The notes under the pieces: model-generated | What the model saw: the letters and a program-made list of their open reading frames with translations, nothing else | Told to the model about the DNA's origin: nothing | The model's database searches: none | Translations under genes and position numbers: made by a program | Origin: Osmia lignaria lignaria | Taxonomy: Eukaryota; Arthropoda; Insecta; Hymenoptera; Megachilidae | Length of the DNA stretch: 64,000 nucleotides | Assembly: GCF_051020975.1 (NCBI RefSeq) | Contig: NC_135035.1 | Span: 4,216,001 to 4,280,000, forward strand | Direction: 5' to 3' | Shown here: positions 43,840 to 55,008 of the stretch, in pieces | Layout of the letters: every line of letters begins with the position of its first letter | Numbering within the stretch: position 1 is the stretch's first letter

Positions 43840-44753
43840 CTTAAAAACCTGGATAAATTCAACCAAGATTGGGTCCCAGTGGTTGCGTTTACCTAAGCAC
43901 GGTATCGAAGCTCGGATGACACGCGACGACCAGCCAAGCGTGAACGTAGAAAGGGACAGACAGTGGTGGAAAGAGAGAGGTCCGAAATCAAAGGAAAGAG
44001 CCGAAACGTATCGGTGTGACTAATACTAATTGAATCAAAAAACTTTTTTATTTTTGACTTTTTTTGAGTGAAACTTTTACTAGCGCATTGGTGAGATTTT
44101 TGTGAGTAAAGTGGTACCAAACACGATATAGTTTCAATTATAATTACTTGCTAAAATTGATGTTATAAGTTGGCGAAAAGCAAGAGAGATCGAAATCCAA
44201 ACCAGTCGCGGTGTCGGCTTTGGTTTCAAAGGTTTCATTTATCCTAGCGAGGAGTCGATTCTGGGCGTTTAATGTTTCATTTATTCAAGCAAGGAGTCGA
44301 TTCTGGGCATTTAATGTTTCATTTATCCAAGCGAGGTGTTGATTCTGAGTCCGTACACATGTTTTCTTTGCAGCCGACATGACGATTCTGTGTCCGTACA
44401 CATCTTTTGTATTCAGCCGACATCATTTATATTCAGTCGTGGTCTCAATTCTATGTTGTTTATTCTATTACTATTGTTTAGAAATATAATTCAACCTATA
44501 TCGAGTTTGGTATCGTTTTAATCAGAAAAATCTCACAAATGCGTTAGTAAATGTTTCATTAAGAAAAAGTTAAAAATAAAAAAGTTTTATCGTTCAATTA
44601 GTATTAGTCACACCGATATTACGGTCGGATCATATTACACGGTTTCCTTGCCGAGCGGCTCGGTTCGGTTTAGGGGGATCCCCCCAAGTGGAGGGGATAG
44701 CGATGTTGCATATATCCAGCCAAACTTTTGTTGCATATATCCAGCTTTTACTG
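43840..44753. mobile_element. pogo-type MITE sequence in the Gypsy element
   Basis: Right end CCAGCTTTTACTG followed by TA. Interior related in inverse to 45160-45655, including a CCCCTCCACTTGGGGGGATC segment. Left terminus decayed (AAAACCTGGATAAATTCAAC). Confidence 0.5.
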
Positions 44754-44756
44754 TAC

Positions 44757-45159
44757 AGAGAATTTAACTATCTTAAAAGAGGTACTGGTATGTTTAAGGA
44801 AACACAATTTAGAATTGAATTTAGCAAAATGTACATTTTTGAGCAAACAAATCGAATATTTAGGATACCTGATTACGAGTGAAGGCATTACTATGTGTAC
44901 ACGTCACGTTCAAACAATATTAGAGTATCCTCAACCAAAAGATATTAAAGAATTAAGAAGCTTTTTAGGTTTAGCGAATTATTTTCGAAGGTTCATCAAG
45001 GACTATTCTATCAAAACACAACCGTTGCAAGCACTCATGAAAAAAGATGTGGAATTTAAGTTTAATGAGGAATGCGAAGAAGCGTTTAGGAAAATAAAGG
45101 AGGAATTAACGACCCCGCCAGTCTTATGTATATATAACCCAGGAGCAGAAACCGAACTA
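44757..45159 (+). pseudogene. Gypsy reverse transcriptase, C-terminal fragment
   Basis: Shows the end of the RT palm and the thumb: LNLAKCTFLSKQIEYLGYLI and SFLGLANYFRRFIKDYS, characteristic of Ty3/Gypsy polymerase. The catalytic palm upstream is missing and RNase H is cut off by the insertion at 45160. Confidence 0.75.
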
Positions 45160-45655
45160 CAGTAAAACCTGGATAAATTCAACGAAAGAATGCTTGGATA
45201 AGTGAAACATCGCTATCCCCTCCACTTGGGGGGATCCCCATAGGCGAACCGAGCCGCTCGACCAGGAAACCGTGTAATATGATCCTACCGTAATATTGGT
45301 GTGACTAATACTAATTCAACGATAAAACCTTTTTATTTTTAACCTTTTCTCAATGAAACTTTTACTAACGCATTTGTGAAATTATTCTGATTAAAATGAT
45401 ACCAAACTCGATATAGGTTGAATTATATTTATAAACAATAGTAATAGAATAAACAACATAGAATTGACACCACGACTGAATATAAATGATGTCGGCTGAA
45501 TACAAAAGATGTGTGCGGACACAGAATCGGCATGTCGGCTGAATAGAAAACATGTGTACGGATTCAGAATCGACATTAAATGCCCGGAATCGACTCCTTG
45601 CTTGAATAAATGAAACATTAAATACCCGGAATCGACTCCTCTCGACATAGAGGAC
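45160..45655. mobile_element. pogo-type MITE, truncated
   Basis: Starts CAGTAAAACCTGGATAAATT after TA; the right terminal repeat is missing. It splits RT/RNase H from integrase. Confidence 0.5.
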
Positions 45656-45662
45656 AAGCTGA

Positions 45663-46874
45663 TGTTTAAACAACTAGCCGACCCGAAATTAAGAGAGCTA
45701 GCTGAAGGATTGGAATCCAAAGACGATAAATACTATGTGTTAATCGAAGGTTTAGTTTTTCGAAAATATCAGGATAAGCATTTATTTGTAATTCCCGAGG
45801 GCATGATTAACAGTGTACTTAGAGTGTATCATGACGAGATGGGTCACGTAGGTCTTGACAAGGTGCTACACGGCATATTAGGTCACTATTGGTTTCCAGC
45901 CCTGAAGTTACGCACCAAACTATACATAGAAAATTACGTAAAATGTTTAAGCTATTCATTAACCGCGGGTAAGCCGGAAGGAGAAATGGAAATTTACGAA
46001 AAAATAGCGATACCGTTGCATACCCTTCATCTAGACCATTTTGGGCCCTTGGAGGTGACCGAGGACGGATTTAAATTTATATTATCGATTATAGACGCGT
46101 ATACCAAATTTACATGGTTGTTTCCTGCAAAATCCACTACCGCTGAGGAACTCACACAAACTCTAAGTCTTCTTTTTAAATATGTTTGGATTTCCAGTAC
46201 GTATCATTAGCGACCGCGGATCCGTTTTCACTTCAAAAGATTTTGAAACTTTCCTAAGCGACAAAAATATAAAACACGTTTTAACGGCGGTGGCATCACC
46301 GTGGGCCAATGGTCAGATTGAGCGAGTACATAGATTCCTAAAGTCTACTCTAGCGAAAACAACCCAAGAACCGTCCAAATGGAAAGAGCAATTAGGAAAA
46401 ACGCACTATGTAATCAACAACACTTTACATAAAGCGATAAATTGTACACCCAGTAAAATGTTGTTAGGATATGACCAGCGACAAAGCGACGATAGGGATT
46501 TGCAAACTCTAATTACACAACTAACTCAAATTGACATTAATACTGATCAAGATCGCAAACGTTTACGTGATGCAGCACAAATTGCAAACCGAGCCTTGCA
46601 AGAGTACAACAAAACACAATATGATAAAAGACACAAAAAGCCGACTCGATATCAAAAGGGGGACCTAGTCTTAATAAAAATCTTGCAATTGCAACCGGGC
46701 AAAAATCAAAAGCTGCTCCCTAAATACAGAGGTCCTTACCAGATTAAGGAGGTATTAAAGAAAAATCGATTCGTTGTCACTGATGTACCGGGTTTTAACG
46801 TAACACAGAAAGCGCTGAACACGATTTTATCCTCTGACAAAATCAAACCGTGGATAAAAATAGGGGATAAGTAA
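45663..46874 (+). pseudogene. Gypsy integrase, frameshifted
   Basis: N-terminal zinc-binding region with YHDEMGH and CLSYS (the expected second cysteine reads as Tyr), catalytic core with LHLDHFGP, ISDRGS and QIERVH giving the D-D-E triad, then a C-terminal segment KGDLVL...YRGPYQIKEVL. A one-base frameshift near 46185 separates the first and second catalytic residues, so the protein is not made intact. Confidence 0.8.
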
Positions 46875-47106
46875 AACTACAGAAGTGAGGAAAAAAAAAC
46901 CTTTTGTTATTTCGTTACACATGTATATTTATCATTTAATTTTCGTTGTTTAGTAATATTTAGCTATTTGTAAGTATCCTAGTCTTAAGTATCAAACCAA
47001 GACTGAGTATTTTTTTTTGTTTTATGTTACTGCGCATATTTTATTTTAAGTTTACCAAATCAATTTCCGTTGTTCGAGGACGAACGTACCGCCAGGATGG
47101 CCGAAC

Positions 47107-47471
47107 TGTAAGCACCAGACAGAAACCCCCATCTAACGGGGAAACTAGCTAAATTCCGCGACTAATGAGATCGCGAAATATTGGCGGAAGGGGGGAGAGG
47201 CATTCGACAAAGGACCGTCGCGTCGTGAGAGATATACGTGCGAGAGAATAGAGTCTGTTAAGTGCGAACGAGGGAACGATTCGTCTAACGATAGATACGG
47301 ATTTTGTACGGGAAGAACCGTAAATGTATAAAAAGGAACTTATACAAAAAAATAGTGTTGTGTCACACTTTATTTCGTTATACCTGAGAACAAACGCTTG
47401 TCGAAGGAATGTACAAGGAGTGAAAATAAAATATAAGGATTTCCTACCACGTGTCGGCAGAAGTTCTTACA
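47107..47471 (+). repeat. Gypsy 3' LTR, 365 bp
   Basis: From TGTAAGCACC to TTCTTACA, with terminal inverted TGTAAG/CTTACA. Matches the two separated 5' LTR pieces. A TATAAAAAGG box at about 47327 is a plausible promoter. Confidence 0.8.
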
Positions 47472-47489
47472 AATTGATCTTTACGCTTT

Positions 47490-47543
47490 TGCGCAGTTCA
47501 CCTGAGGAAACCCCTATAATGCGAAGCACTGGCTAACCGCGCA
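47490..47543 (-). other. Three-way-junction module F
   Basis: Stem TGCGC-A-GTT / AAC-C-GCGCA. On the minus strand the inner hairpin AGTGC-TTC-GCATT equals that of module A; the second hairpin is weak. Confidence 0.5.
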
Positions 47544-47737
47544 GCGAACGCTGTTTATGATACTTCTCCTCGGTCGTACCGAGTTTTTCTATCTCGAGTT
47601 TCTGTTACTACGCAGTTGAGCACGACGATAGTTTCAAGGAGGGGTAATAAACTAAAGAAAAGAATAGAGAAATGAAAGAGAAGCTAAAGGAAAGGAAAGA
47701 CAAAAATAGAATAAGTATAAGCTTAAACTCTTCCCTA

Positions 47738-47791
47738 TGCATTTCCCAGATGAAGAAGACCCTCACAACCCGAAGGCTTGATGGGAAAGCA
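47738..47791 (-). other. Three-way-junction module G
   Basis: Stem TGC-A-TTTCCC / GGGAAA-GCA. Minus-strand inner hairpin CC-TTCG-GG is short; the second inner hairpin is weak. Confidence 0.5.
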
Positions 47792-47840
47792 CAGAGTCGA
47801 GAAGAAAATTGAAATAGTGTAAAAGTGATTTATCCCCCTA

Positions 47841-47893
47841 ACGCTCCTTACATAAGGAGACCCCTATAACCCGAAGGCTTAATAAGGGAACGT
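47841..47893 (-). other. Three-way-junction module H
   Basis: Stem ACG..TCCTTA / TAAGGG..CGT with a small interruption. Minus-strand inner hairpins CC-TTCG-GG and GGG-GTC-TCC. Confidence 0.5.
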
Positions 47894-47994
47894 GAGGTGG
47901 ACAAATTTGCAAAATTTTCCGGACGTGACACCAACAAGAATCACCACAGCTACCACCCCTTCACGGGACCAACGCGAGTTCTGGGACACCCTGT

Positions 47995-49270
47995 ATACGT
48001 TATATGCCATGTTTAAAATTATGATATCTTTCTGTAAACAACTACACTAGTAATCTTACCTGTAAGTGAAGTTCGATCGCAATTATATGAAGAGCCTCGT
48101 TCGAAGAGATTACTTTACCTCCCAAAAAAAAAAAATATGTATATATATATTTATATACATACATATATTTATCCCTAATCACCGTTTTTTCCCACACAAT
48201 TCTAAAGATATGAAGATCGGCATAGAGAAAAGGCAACTCTACCAAAAACTTTTTTGACTCTGAACGTTGTGACCTCTAACGGACAAAGAAGGAGCTACAC
48301 TAGTAATCTCTTCGAACGAGGCTCTTCATATAATTGCCATCGAACTTCATTTACAGGTAAGTTCGTTTGATCGTTCAATAAATCTTGTTTTACTATTCAT
48401 TGTAAGAATAATAAAGCAGAATTTATACAGTCAGAAGGATACAGGATCAGTCAAGGATACAGTTGCTGATCAAAATCATATAATAAATTTATAATGATAA
48501 AAATATATTCGAAAAAAATATTTAATATGAAATTTCAATAATTATAATTACCTAAATATTAAACGTATTAATATAATTCCAATATTCATTGACGCCATAA
48601 ACATAAATCGCCACATTCAGCGTCGGTTCAGCCTAACGATAAGTACGTATGAACTCATACAATTTATCACTGGAGATACGAGTACCTATATATTTACGAG
48701 ATATTTTCAATTTGTTTATATGATAATATCAGATACTGCAATCTGATCTTTAAAGTATTTTTGATCAGATAGTTAATGTTTTTTTCGAAAGGAGTTAATT
48801 ATGAATTTTGTTAAAGAATTTTGAGATAAATTATGTATGTACAGGAGAGTCGTCTAAGATATACATATTGATATTATATTTTTAATTTGCCAGTCATTGT
48901 TGTTTACATGATAATAACAAATATTATAGCCTGATCTTTAATACACTTATCAATAGACAATTAATTTTTTGTTCAAAGTTAAACAATTATAGACCCTGAG
49001 ATAAAATCGAATTATTTCAGTAAAATACTGTGAATAGTTACTTTGACAATAAAATTGCAAATAATTTTTACATAATTTACATATCATTGTAATCACTATT
49101 TGTGGTAGGTCAGAACAAATTAAGAATTTTATAATTAAAAGTTGCTGATCAATTATTTCAACTGATAAGTAATTTACTAATTAATCTACATATACTAACA
49201 AAAAACAACACAAAATAAAAATTAAATGAGTTTGACCTGTGGGTCTTGGGTTCGTCATTACTGATTTAAA
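47995..49270. other. AT-rich sequence with a small palindrome
   Basis: GAAGTTCGATCGCAATTATA at 48068 returns as a near complement at 48330-48355, probably a MITE. Otherwise no feature recognised. Confidence 0.35.
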
Positions 49271-49275
49271 ACATA

Positions 49276-49640
49276 CAGTGATAGGCAAAAGTGAGTAGAC
49301 ACTGATCAAAATAGAATACCTCGGTTAAAATTAGACTAAATAAATTGAGGTTTTTTGAAAACCTATAAAAATTAATTCACTAAAATATGTATTTTCATCG
49401 TTTTAAAAAATTACAATTTGTTAAAATCGTGAAAAAAAAATAGTGAATGGTAATTTTTCAACTTTTTTATGTGAGTCTATAATGAAAATTTAAAATATGT
49501 CTTTCATAGATTCAAATAAGTTATGTGTATGCTAAAAATTTCATCGAGATCGGTCAACGCATTTAAAAGTTATAAGTAATTAAAATTTCCGAAAATCGCG
49601 ACTTTTCGTCTAAGAACGGAACTAGTATATGTGCTATTTA
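49276..49640. mobile_element. Relic of the CAGTGGCTCGG mariner-type MITE family
   Basis: Starts CAGTGATAGGCAAAAGTGAG after TA and shares GAGGTTTTTTGA and CGTTTTAAAAAATTACAA with 61251-61651. Only the left half is clear. Confidence 0.45.
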
Positions 49641-49854
49641 CATCAGTGGAACATATTTACGTGATATTTTAAGTTCAACACTCATTAATTTATTTATATA
49701 ACATTTTATTTTATTTTTTTATTTTTATTTTACAATCTTTGACTGTTAGCCTCCCTCAAGGGCCGAAACGGTGAGTATGTTATGGCTAACACCTATTATC
49801 AAAGATTGAAAAATATAAAAAGAAAAAAAGAAAGTAAATATATTAATGTCTTTA

Positions 49855-51236
49855 AGGGGGTAGACACGTCACGTGACCTCTCCGATTCGGGACGTCGGTA
49901 TTACAGCAGTTTTTTCGTTGGGCCTGGTGGAGCCACTTGCGTGGTCTGGTATAAACTTGAAAGGTTTAATTCTCAGCTAGCGTGCGCGCAACACGATCTA
50001 GGAGGGCAACAGCGCCTCAAGTATTTTTACAAACACATTCAAACACTCATCTCGCCAGAGGCATCGCGATGATCTGCCTGAAGAACGAAAGCGAAACATT
50101 GGCGCGTGGTTAGAGTGAGATGTAGGGTGATCATGCTATCCTTCTTTCAACCTAAATGATAGAATTGTCCCGCTCCGATAAATTCTGACTGTCTGAACGC
50201 GTGGATTTTATATAGCGCACCGTAGCACCCCTCGCTGCTGAAAAATATATGCCTACTCTGAAGAACCGAAGGAACGTGCAATCTGAGAAATTTGTTAGAA
50301 AAAGTTATTAACTCTTTAAATAAATGTTTTTTAATTAATAAAAATATACAGGATACGTCATGCAATTTCTGACGGGTTATATCTTCAATTTGATAAGAGA
50401 TAAGAAAAGCTGTTTATGTAAAAGTTCAATGGTATGATAATGTCTATTTTTCTGTGATTTCATTTTTTCCGTGAATGCAACGATGCACTCAAAAAATGCA
50501 AATCCACTTTTTATTTAAATGGAATTGGATTTTTTTTTTTCTTGTGTCAACTCCTTGAAACATTCTGCATAAAAAAGTACTAAGGTACTATTAGAACTAA
50601 TAAATGGAGGGACCTCGCGTCTACATACACAGTAAAAGCTGAATATATGCAACAGAGATTGGGAACCAGACGTTGCATTGACATATCCAGCCGAGATGTC
50701 GAATCTCGAATTAGATGGAACGACCAACCAAGCGTGAACGTAGAAAGGGACAGATAGTGGAGGAGAGAGAAAAAGAGGTCTAATGATCAAAGGAAAGAGC
50801 CGAAACGTATCGGTGTGATTAATACTAATTCAATTATAAAACTTTTTTCTTTTTGACTTTTTTTTACTGAAACTTTTACTAGCGCATTGGTGAAACTTTT
50901 CTGATTAAAATGATACCAAACACAATATATTCCCAAAGACGAGTTCCACCATTATCTGGATACTACAGAGCAAGTTACGTGACAAATTTAGTTCAGCTAG
51001 TAGTTATAAGGCTGCTGATTTGGAATCGTAGTCAGAATCAAGCGTTAGCTTGATTACGTCACTCGAACTGTGCTGCGAAGGCAAGCAAAAAAGGCAATAT
51101 CGCCCGAACGCTGAGTGAGACGCACTACAGTCATGCTGTCCTTCTCTCATTCTGAATGTTGAGATTGTCCCTTTTCGCTAAGTTTTGACTGCGGCCCGCC
51201 TGTATTTTACACAGCGCCCCGTAACCTCGCCCCATT
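49855..51236 (+). mobile_element. AGGGGGTAGACAC TIR element, copy 3, rearranged
   Basis: Left end AGGGGGTAGACACGTCACG after TA. Pieces 49855-50620 and about 50938-51236 match copies 1 and 2; pogo-type sequence separates them and replaces the right end. Confidence 0.55.
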
Positions 51237-51535
51237 CAAACTACATCGTGTTTGGTATCATTTTAATCAGAAAAATTTCACGAATGCGCTAGTAAAAGTT
51301 TCAGTAAAAAAAAGTCAAAAATAAAAAAGTTTTATAATTGAATTAGTATTAGTCACACCGACACGTTTCGGCTTTTTCCTTTGGTCATTAGACCTCTCTC
51401 TCTCTCCTCCACTGTCTGTCCCTTTCTACGTTCATGCTTGGCTGGTCGTCGCATCTAATTCGAGATTCGACACCTCGCTTGGATAAATGCAACCACTGGG
51501 TCCCAATCTTGGTTGCATTTATCCAGGTTTTACTG
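50630..51535. mobile_element. pogo-type MITE pieces around part of copy 3
   Basis: Left end CAGTAAAAGCTGAATATATG at 50630; right end ATCCAGGTTTTACTG at 51535 followed by TA. The middle (50938-51236) belongs to the AGGGGGTAGACAC family, so the arrangement is composite. Confidence 0.45.
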
Positions 51536-51845
51536 TAGATCGTCATTTCGAGCATGTCCGTGACGCGAACCCGTAAGATTTTCCCCTACCGAAAATCGCA
51601 CAACGCGCCAATAGAAGTTTTCACTTCAAAAATAAAATTTATTTACTAGGCAATAAAACACTACAATTGATTAATGTTCATTTGCATGAATAAATCTGTA
51701 TTTATTGAATTTTATCATTGTCCGCATTCTATAAATTGTAGATCGACTTATGAACAGACCTGATAGTTAATCTTTTTCCAAGAAGAAGTTTATCTGCAAT
51801 TGTATATTTGAGATATTTATGATTTCAATCAGTCATTACGATTTT

Positions 51846-52201
51846 TCAAACATTCATTGAGTTGGCGCTTTGATAGTCATCATCATGTTTACATAAACTG
51901 TAATGTCCACAAAATATCAGTACGACAATCAAAATACTAACACCAGAAAACATGAGAAAATAGTAGCTGAATTTACTTTCTATGAAACATTTTATAACAT
52001 TGTATAAAAGTTCCGAAGATCTTGTACTTTTCCTGCCACTATTTGGTGACTTCTGATTGGTATTCATATACGTGATGTTAAAAGGAAAAATCAAGGCATG
52101 ATTTAAGTAATCGGTCTTCTTACAGTTAGTTGTACTTGTTGCTCTCCAAAATGGTATCGACTTTGAAAGTTCTACATTAGCAAATGGAAATAATAATAAA
52201 A
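51846..52201 (-). CDS. Candidate last exon of a small single-pass membrane protein
   Basis: A frame of about 118 codons runs from a possible acceptor (CTCCATAG before 52201) to TGA at 51848-51846. It starts with a hydrophobic stretch (LLLLFPFANVELS) that could be a signal peptide, has one N-glycosylation site (NIT) in a Lys/Ser-rich outer part, then a clear membrane helix (FLMFSGVSILIVVLIFCG) and a short acidic tail (CKHDDDYQSAN). No ATG is in frame, so a first exon upstream is needed. I recognise no family. It could be chance in AT-rich DNA. Confidence 0.35.
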
Positions 52202-52532
52202 CTATGGAGAAAAATATAAGCTATTAATTAATAAATGTTTACATATTATAATATGTATTAAAAATGAAAAAGCATCCAACCTATTTAAAAAATAGGCTAC
52301 TCACTTCACTGTTTATCAGACTTTACATGAAATCATATTTTATTAATCACAGTTAAGGAAGCAGATATTTAGTAATAGCTAAAAGGGTTCATTAATTTTA
52401 ATGAGTTTTAAATATGTTGTTGCGGACAATATTTTAAACAGTTTAACATAATTATCGCTCGGCCTTAGTTTTCGAATTTTTTGCAAAAATATTCGATACT
52501 TTACACGTGTGCAAGATTTATATTATTACTAG

Positions 52533-53700
52533 CATCCCCGCTGCGGCTTCGCACAGTCTCACAAATAAAAACTTCGAGAATTTGAAGTAATAATTGTTAT
52601 ATTATTTTTTGGTGATCAATCTCTAGTATTTCAGAAAAGTATTGCTGCCTGCAGAAACAGTAGAAAAGCGGTGATCCCATACTAACGCGTACGTTGTCAC
52701 GATCGCACACTCAAAAACTAAGGTCGAGCGGCGGTTATATGTATAGTAAAAAGTTGTTCAAAATGTTGATTTCTACACCATATTTAAAAATCATCGAAAT
52801 CGGAGGTGCGGTCCGTAATCTAAATAATTATCTTCACCCCTGAATCTAGAAATCCTGAATTATGTTTTTAATCATTTGTATGGGTGACCTTCGTAAGCAA
52901 AAACTAAGTCCGATTTGTGTAATCTGTGTAAATAGATTTTAACCCTTTTTACACTCTTAAGGGTCCAATTTCTAAAAATCCCTTCTTCGTAGGTGCTTAC
53001 GTCATGAGAGGAATACACTACTCGAATTTCATGTTTCTAGGTTCAGGGGTTCGGGCTGGGCGTTGATGAATCAGTCAGGACATTTGTCCTTCTTGTCCGG
53101 TTAAACTTCGACACCTCCGGTGTGTATATGCATTGTTTTGATTCAATCTCTCTGGCTTTTCGCCAACTTTTATCAATTTTAACAAGTAATTATAATTCAA
53201 ACTATATCGTGTTTGCTATCATTTTCAATCAGAAAAATCTCACCAATGCGCTAGTAAAAGTTTCATTAAAAAAAAAATAAAAAATAAAAAAGTTTTATAA
53301 TTGAATTGGTATTAGTCACACCGATACATTTCGGCTCTTTCCTTTGATCATTGGACCTCTCCCTCTCCTCCACTGTCTGTCCCTTTCTACGTTCACGCTT
53401 GGCTAGCGTCGCGTGAAACCCGAGATTCGACACCTGAACTGGATATATGCAATGTTTGGGTCCCAATTTCTCTTGCATATATCCAGGATTTACTGTACAC
53501 GCCCAGAAACCTTCGCGGGCGTTCGCACAACAACTCACCAAAGTTTCATCGCAATCGGATGAATGGTGTAGGAACGCATACGGGACAAACAAAGAAACAT
53601 TCATTTATTTATATATAGATTTCATTAAAATCCGTTTAGCCGTTTAAACGTGAAAGAGGAACAAACAATCAGTATTTTCACTTTTATATATTAGTAAGGA
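52533..53700. mobile_element. Old repeat with a nested pogo-type fragment
   Basis: Left end ACTAGCATCCCCGCTGCGGC and right end TTTTATATATTAGTA are of a type common at non-autonomous insect repeats. A pogo-type piece with right end ATCCAGGATTTACTG lies at about 53100-53497. Confidence 0.35.
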
Positions 53701-54084
53701 GTAGGGATATCATGCAAACTTTGCGAGTCCTCTTTTGGGTAGCCACGAACGTACAGTCACTTGACGGTTTGGAGCGGTAGTTAGGGAGTAGCGGGCATAG
53801 GCTTAGAGCGCCGAACGCTCAACATATTCTTACGTACTTTTACGCGGATGTAATATCATTTTTATTAAAATAATATAGCCTATGTCACTTCAGAGAAGGC
53901 AAAAAAGCCACTGTTAAAATTTGGTATCAATCGGATAAGTAGTTTTTGAAATTTTTCTGTACATACAAACAAACGCTGTCTCTTTATATAATAGTATGAT
54001 ATGATGATATGATGAGTTAAATATAGGATGTATCACAAACGTTGAAAATATCACATATGATATTTAGTATATCTTTGTGAATAT

Positions 54085-54300
54085 CTCGGAAACCAATGCC
54101 GAGTGATCTATGGAGGGTCCTCTTGGACACCTGTTCTTGGACCATGTTCTTACGTGGCAAAATTGAATTTAAAATTCGACCAAGTACACATGTACTCGGT
54201 TATCCCCTACTTGGACGCGTTCAGTACAGATGTCAACGGAATATCAACTCAATTTTGTATACGCCAATATCGATGTCGCATCGGTACGTTTTGATAAATA
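54085..54300 (-). pseudogene. Degenerate copy of the 54691-55008 sequence, inverted
   Basis: On the minus strand TCTGTACTGAACGCGTCC and GGATAACCGAGTACAT align with the plus strand near 54965-55000. Stops in all frames. Confidence 0.3.
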
Positions 54301-54690
54301 ATATTTTTGGCACTTAACTGATCTCGAAATTAGTGAATAATTTAATAAAGGTCATACCTAACAAGAATGTTTTTTCCACTATCTTGTATTCTTACACCAC
54401 GGTAAACTTGTTAATGGAGATGGATATTGTTCATTTTCATGAATTAATATTTATCAATTTGTAATACATTGTAACATCTTTTAAATTAAATTTAGCTCTT
54501 TTATTTATTAACCGAACCAATACGCCGAGTGACAGTACGAGTGCAGAAATTACATTTCGAAATATTTCAAAAAAGCGCTTTTGTTTTCGGGTGTTATTTA
54601 AATTTAAATAAACGTCCACATATGCTTGACCATTGTTACATTTTTTTTATTTTTCATAAACTTGCCATAATTAAAACAAAACCATAGGGC

Positions 54691-55008
54691 TTGCAGTATT
54701 TTTTAATTCAACGGTTCAATTTCTTTACTTCTGAAAATCTTGCCATCGTTGACGGGTACAAAGTGTTCCATGTTGAATTAAAGAATTGCGGACAGGCGAC
54801 AACGTATGAAGTTCTTTGTTGTAACTCCTTCGTTGTGAATTGTGACAATTCAGCTAGTAATTCCGAAGTCGATAAAGTATCAAAAGTGTTGTTTATCACA
54901 GCATGCTATATCAGCGCGATACCCGTGTATAAAGAGATAAGAGTTGTTGATACTCCGTCAACATCCGTATTGAACGCGTTTCGGCACGGGAGAGCCGAGT
55001 ACGTATGA
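54691..55008 (+). other. Unrecognised open frame, about 105 codons
   Basis: ATG at 54691 to the stop after 55005, with balanced codon use for this AT-rich setting and several cysteines (LCCNS, VVNCDNS). The minus strand is also largely open (54708-54899). No family recognised. An inverted partial copy at 54085-54300 suggests a repeat. Confidence 0.25.

Larger units (their letters stand above)
43456..47471 (+). mobile_element. Ty3/Gypsy LTR retrotransposon, internally deleted
   Basis: The 5' LTR remainder at 43456-43597 and a full 3' LTR at 47107-47471 enclose RT-tail and integrase remnants. Gag, protease and the RT palm including its active-site box are absent, replaced by pogo-type MITE sequence. 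Flanking AATT occurs at 47472-47475 and, after undoing the inversion, next to 40637. It cannot be autonomous. Confidence 0.75.
39538..47930 (-). mobile_element. TGTTAC...GTAACA structured element, third copy, carrying a Gypsy insertion
   Basis: On the minus strand it starts TGTCACGTCCGG (47930) and ends GCAACGTAACA (39538), with a 4-bp duplication CCAA (39534-39537 and 47931-47934). Subtracting the Gypsy element and the 1.4-kb transposon leaves about 2.7 kb. Correcting for the inversion 40421-43455 gives the same module order as in the copies at 21252 and 23805. Confidence 0.65.
37722..47993. mobile_element. Foldback element split by an 8.7-kb nested insertion
   Basis: Ends CAGGGTGTCCCAGAACTCGC and complement, TA on both sides (37720-37721 by overlap and 47994-47995). 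The native parts are 37722-39255 and 47937-47993; the palindrome arms meet near 38550. AGAAT is repeated at the insertion point (39251-39255 and 47937-47941). Confidence 0.7.

Noticed and set aside
45365..45720. Overlapping minus-strand frames of 102 and 109 codons
   Set aside because: They come from repetitive pogo-type MITE sequence with internal near-repeats (GTGTACGGA-type) and not from a gene.
54103..54317. Two overlapping plus-strand frames
   Set aside because: Short, AT-biased and covering an inverted degraded copy of 54940-55008; no support as genes.
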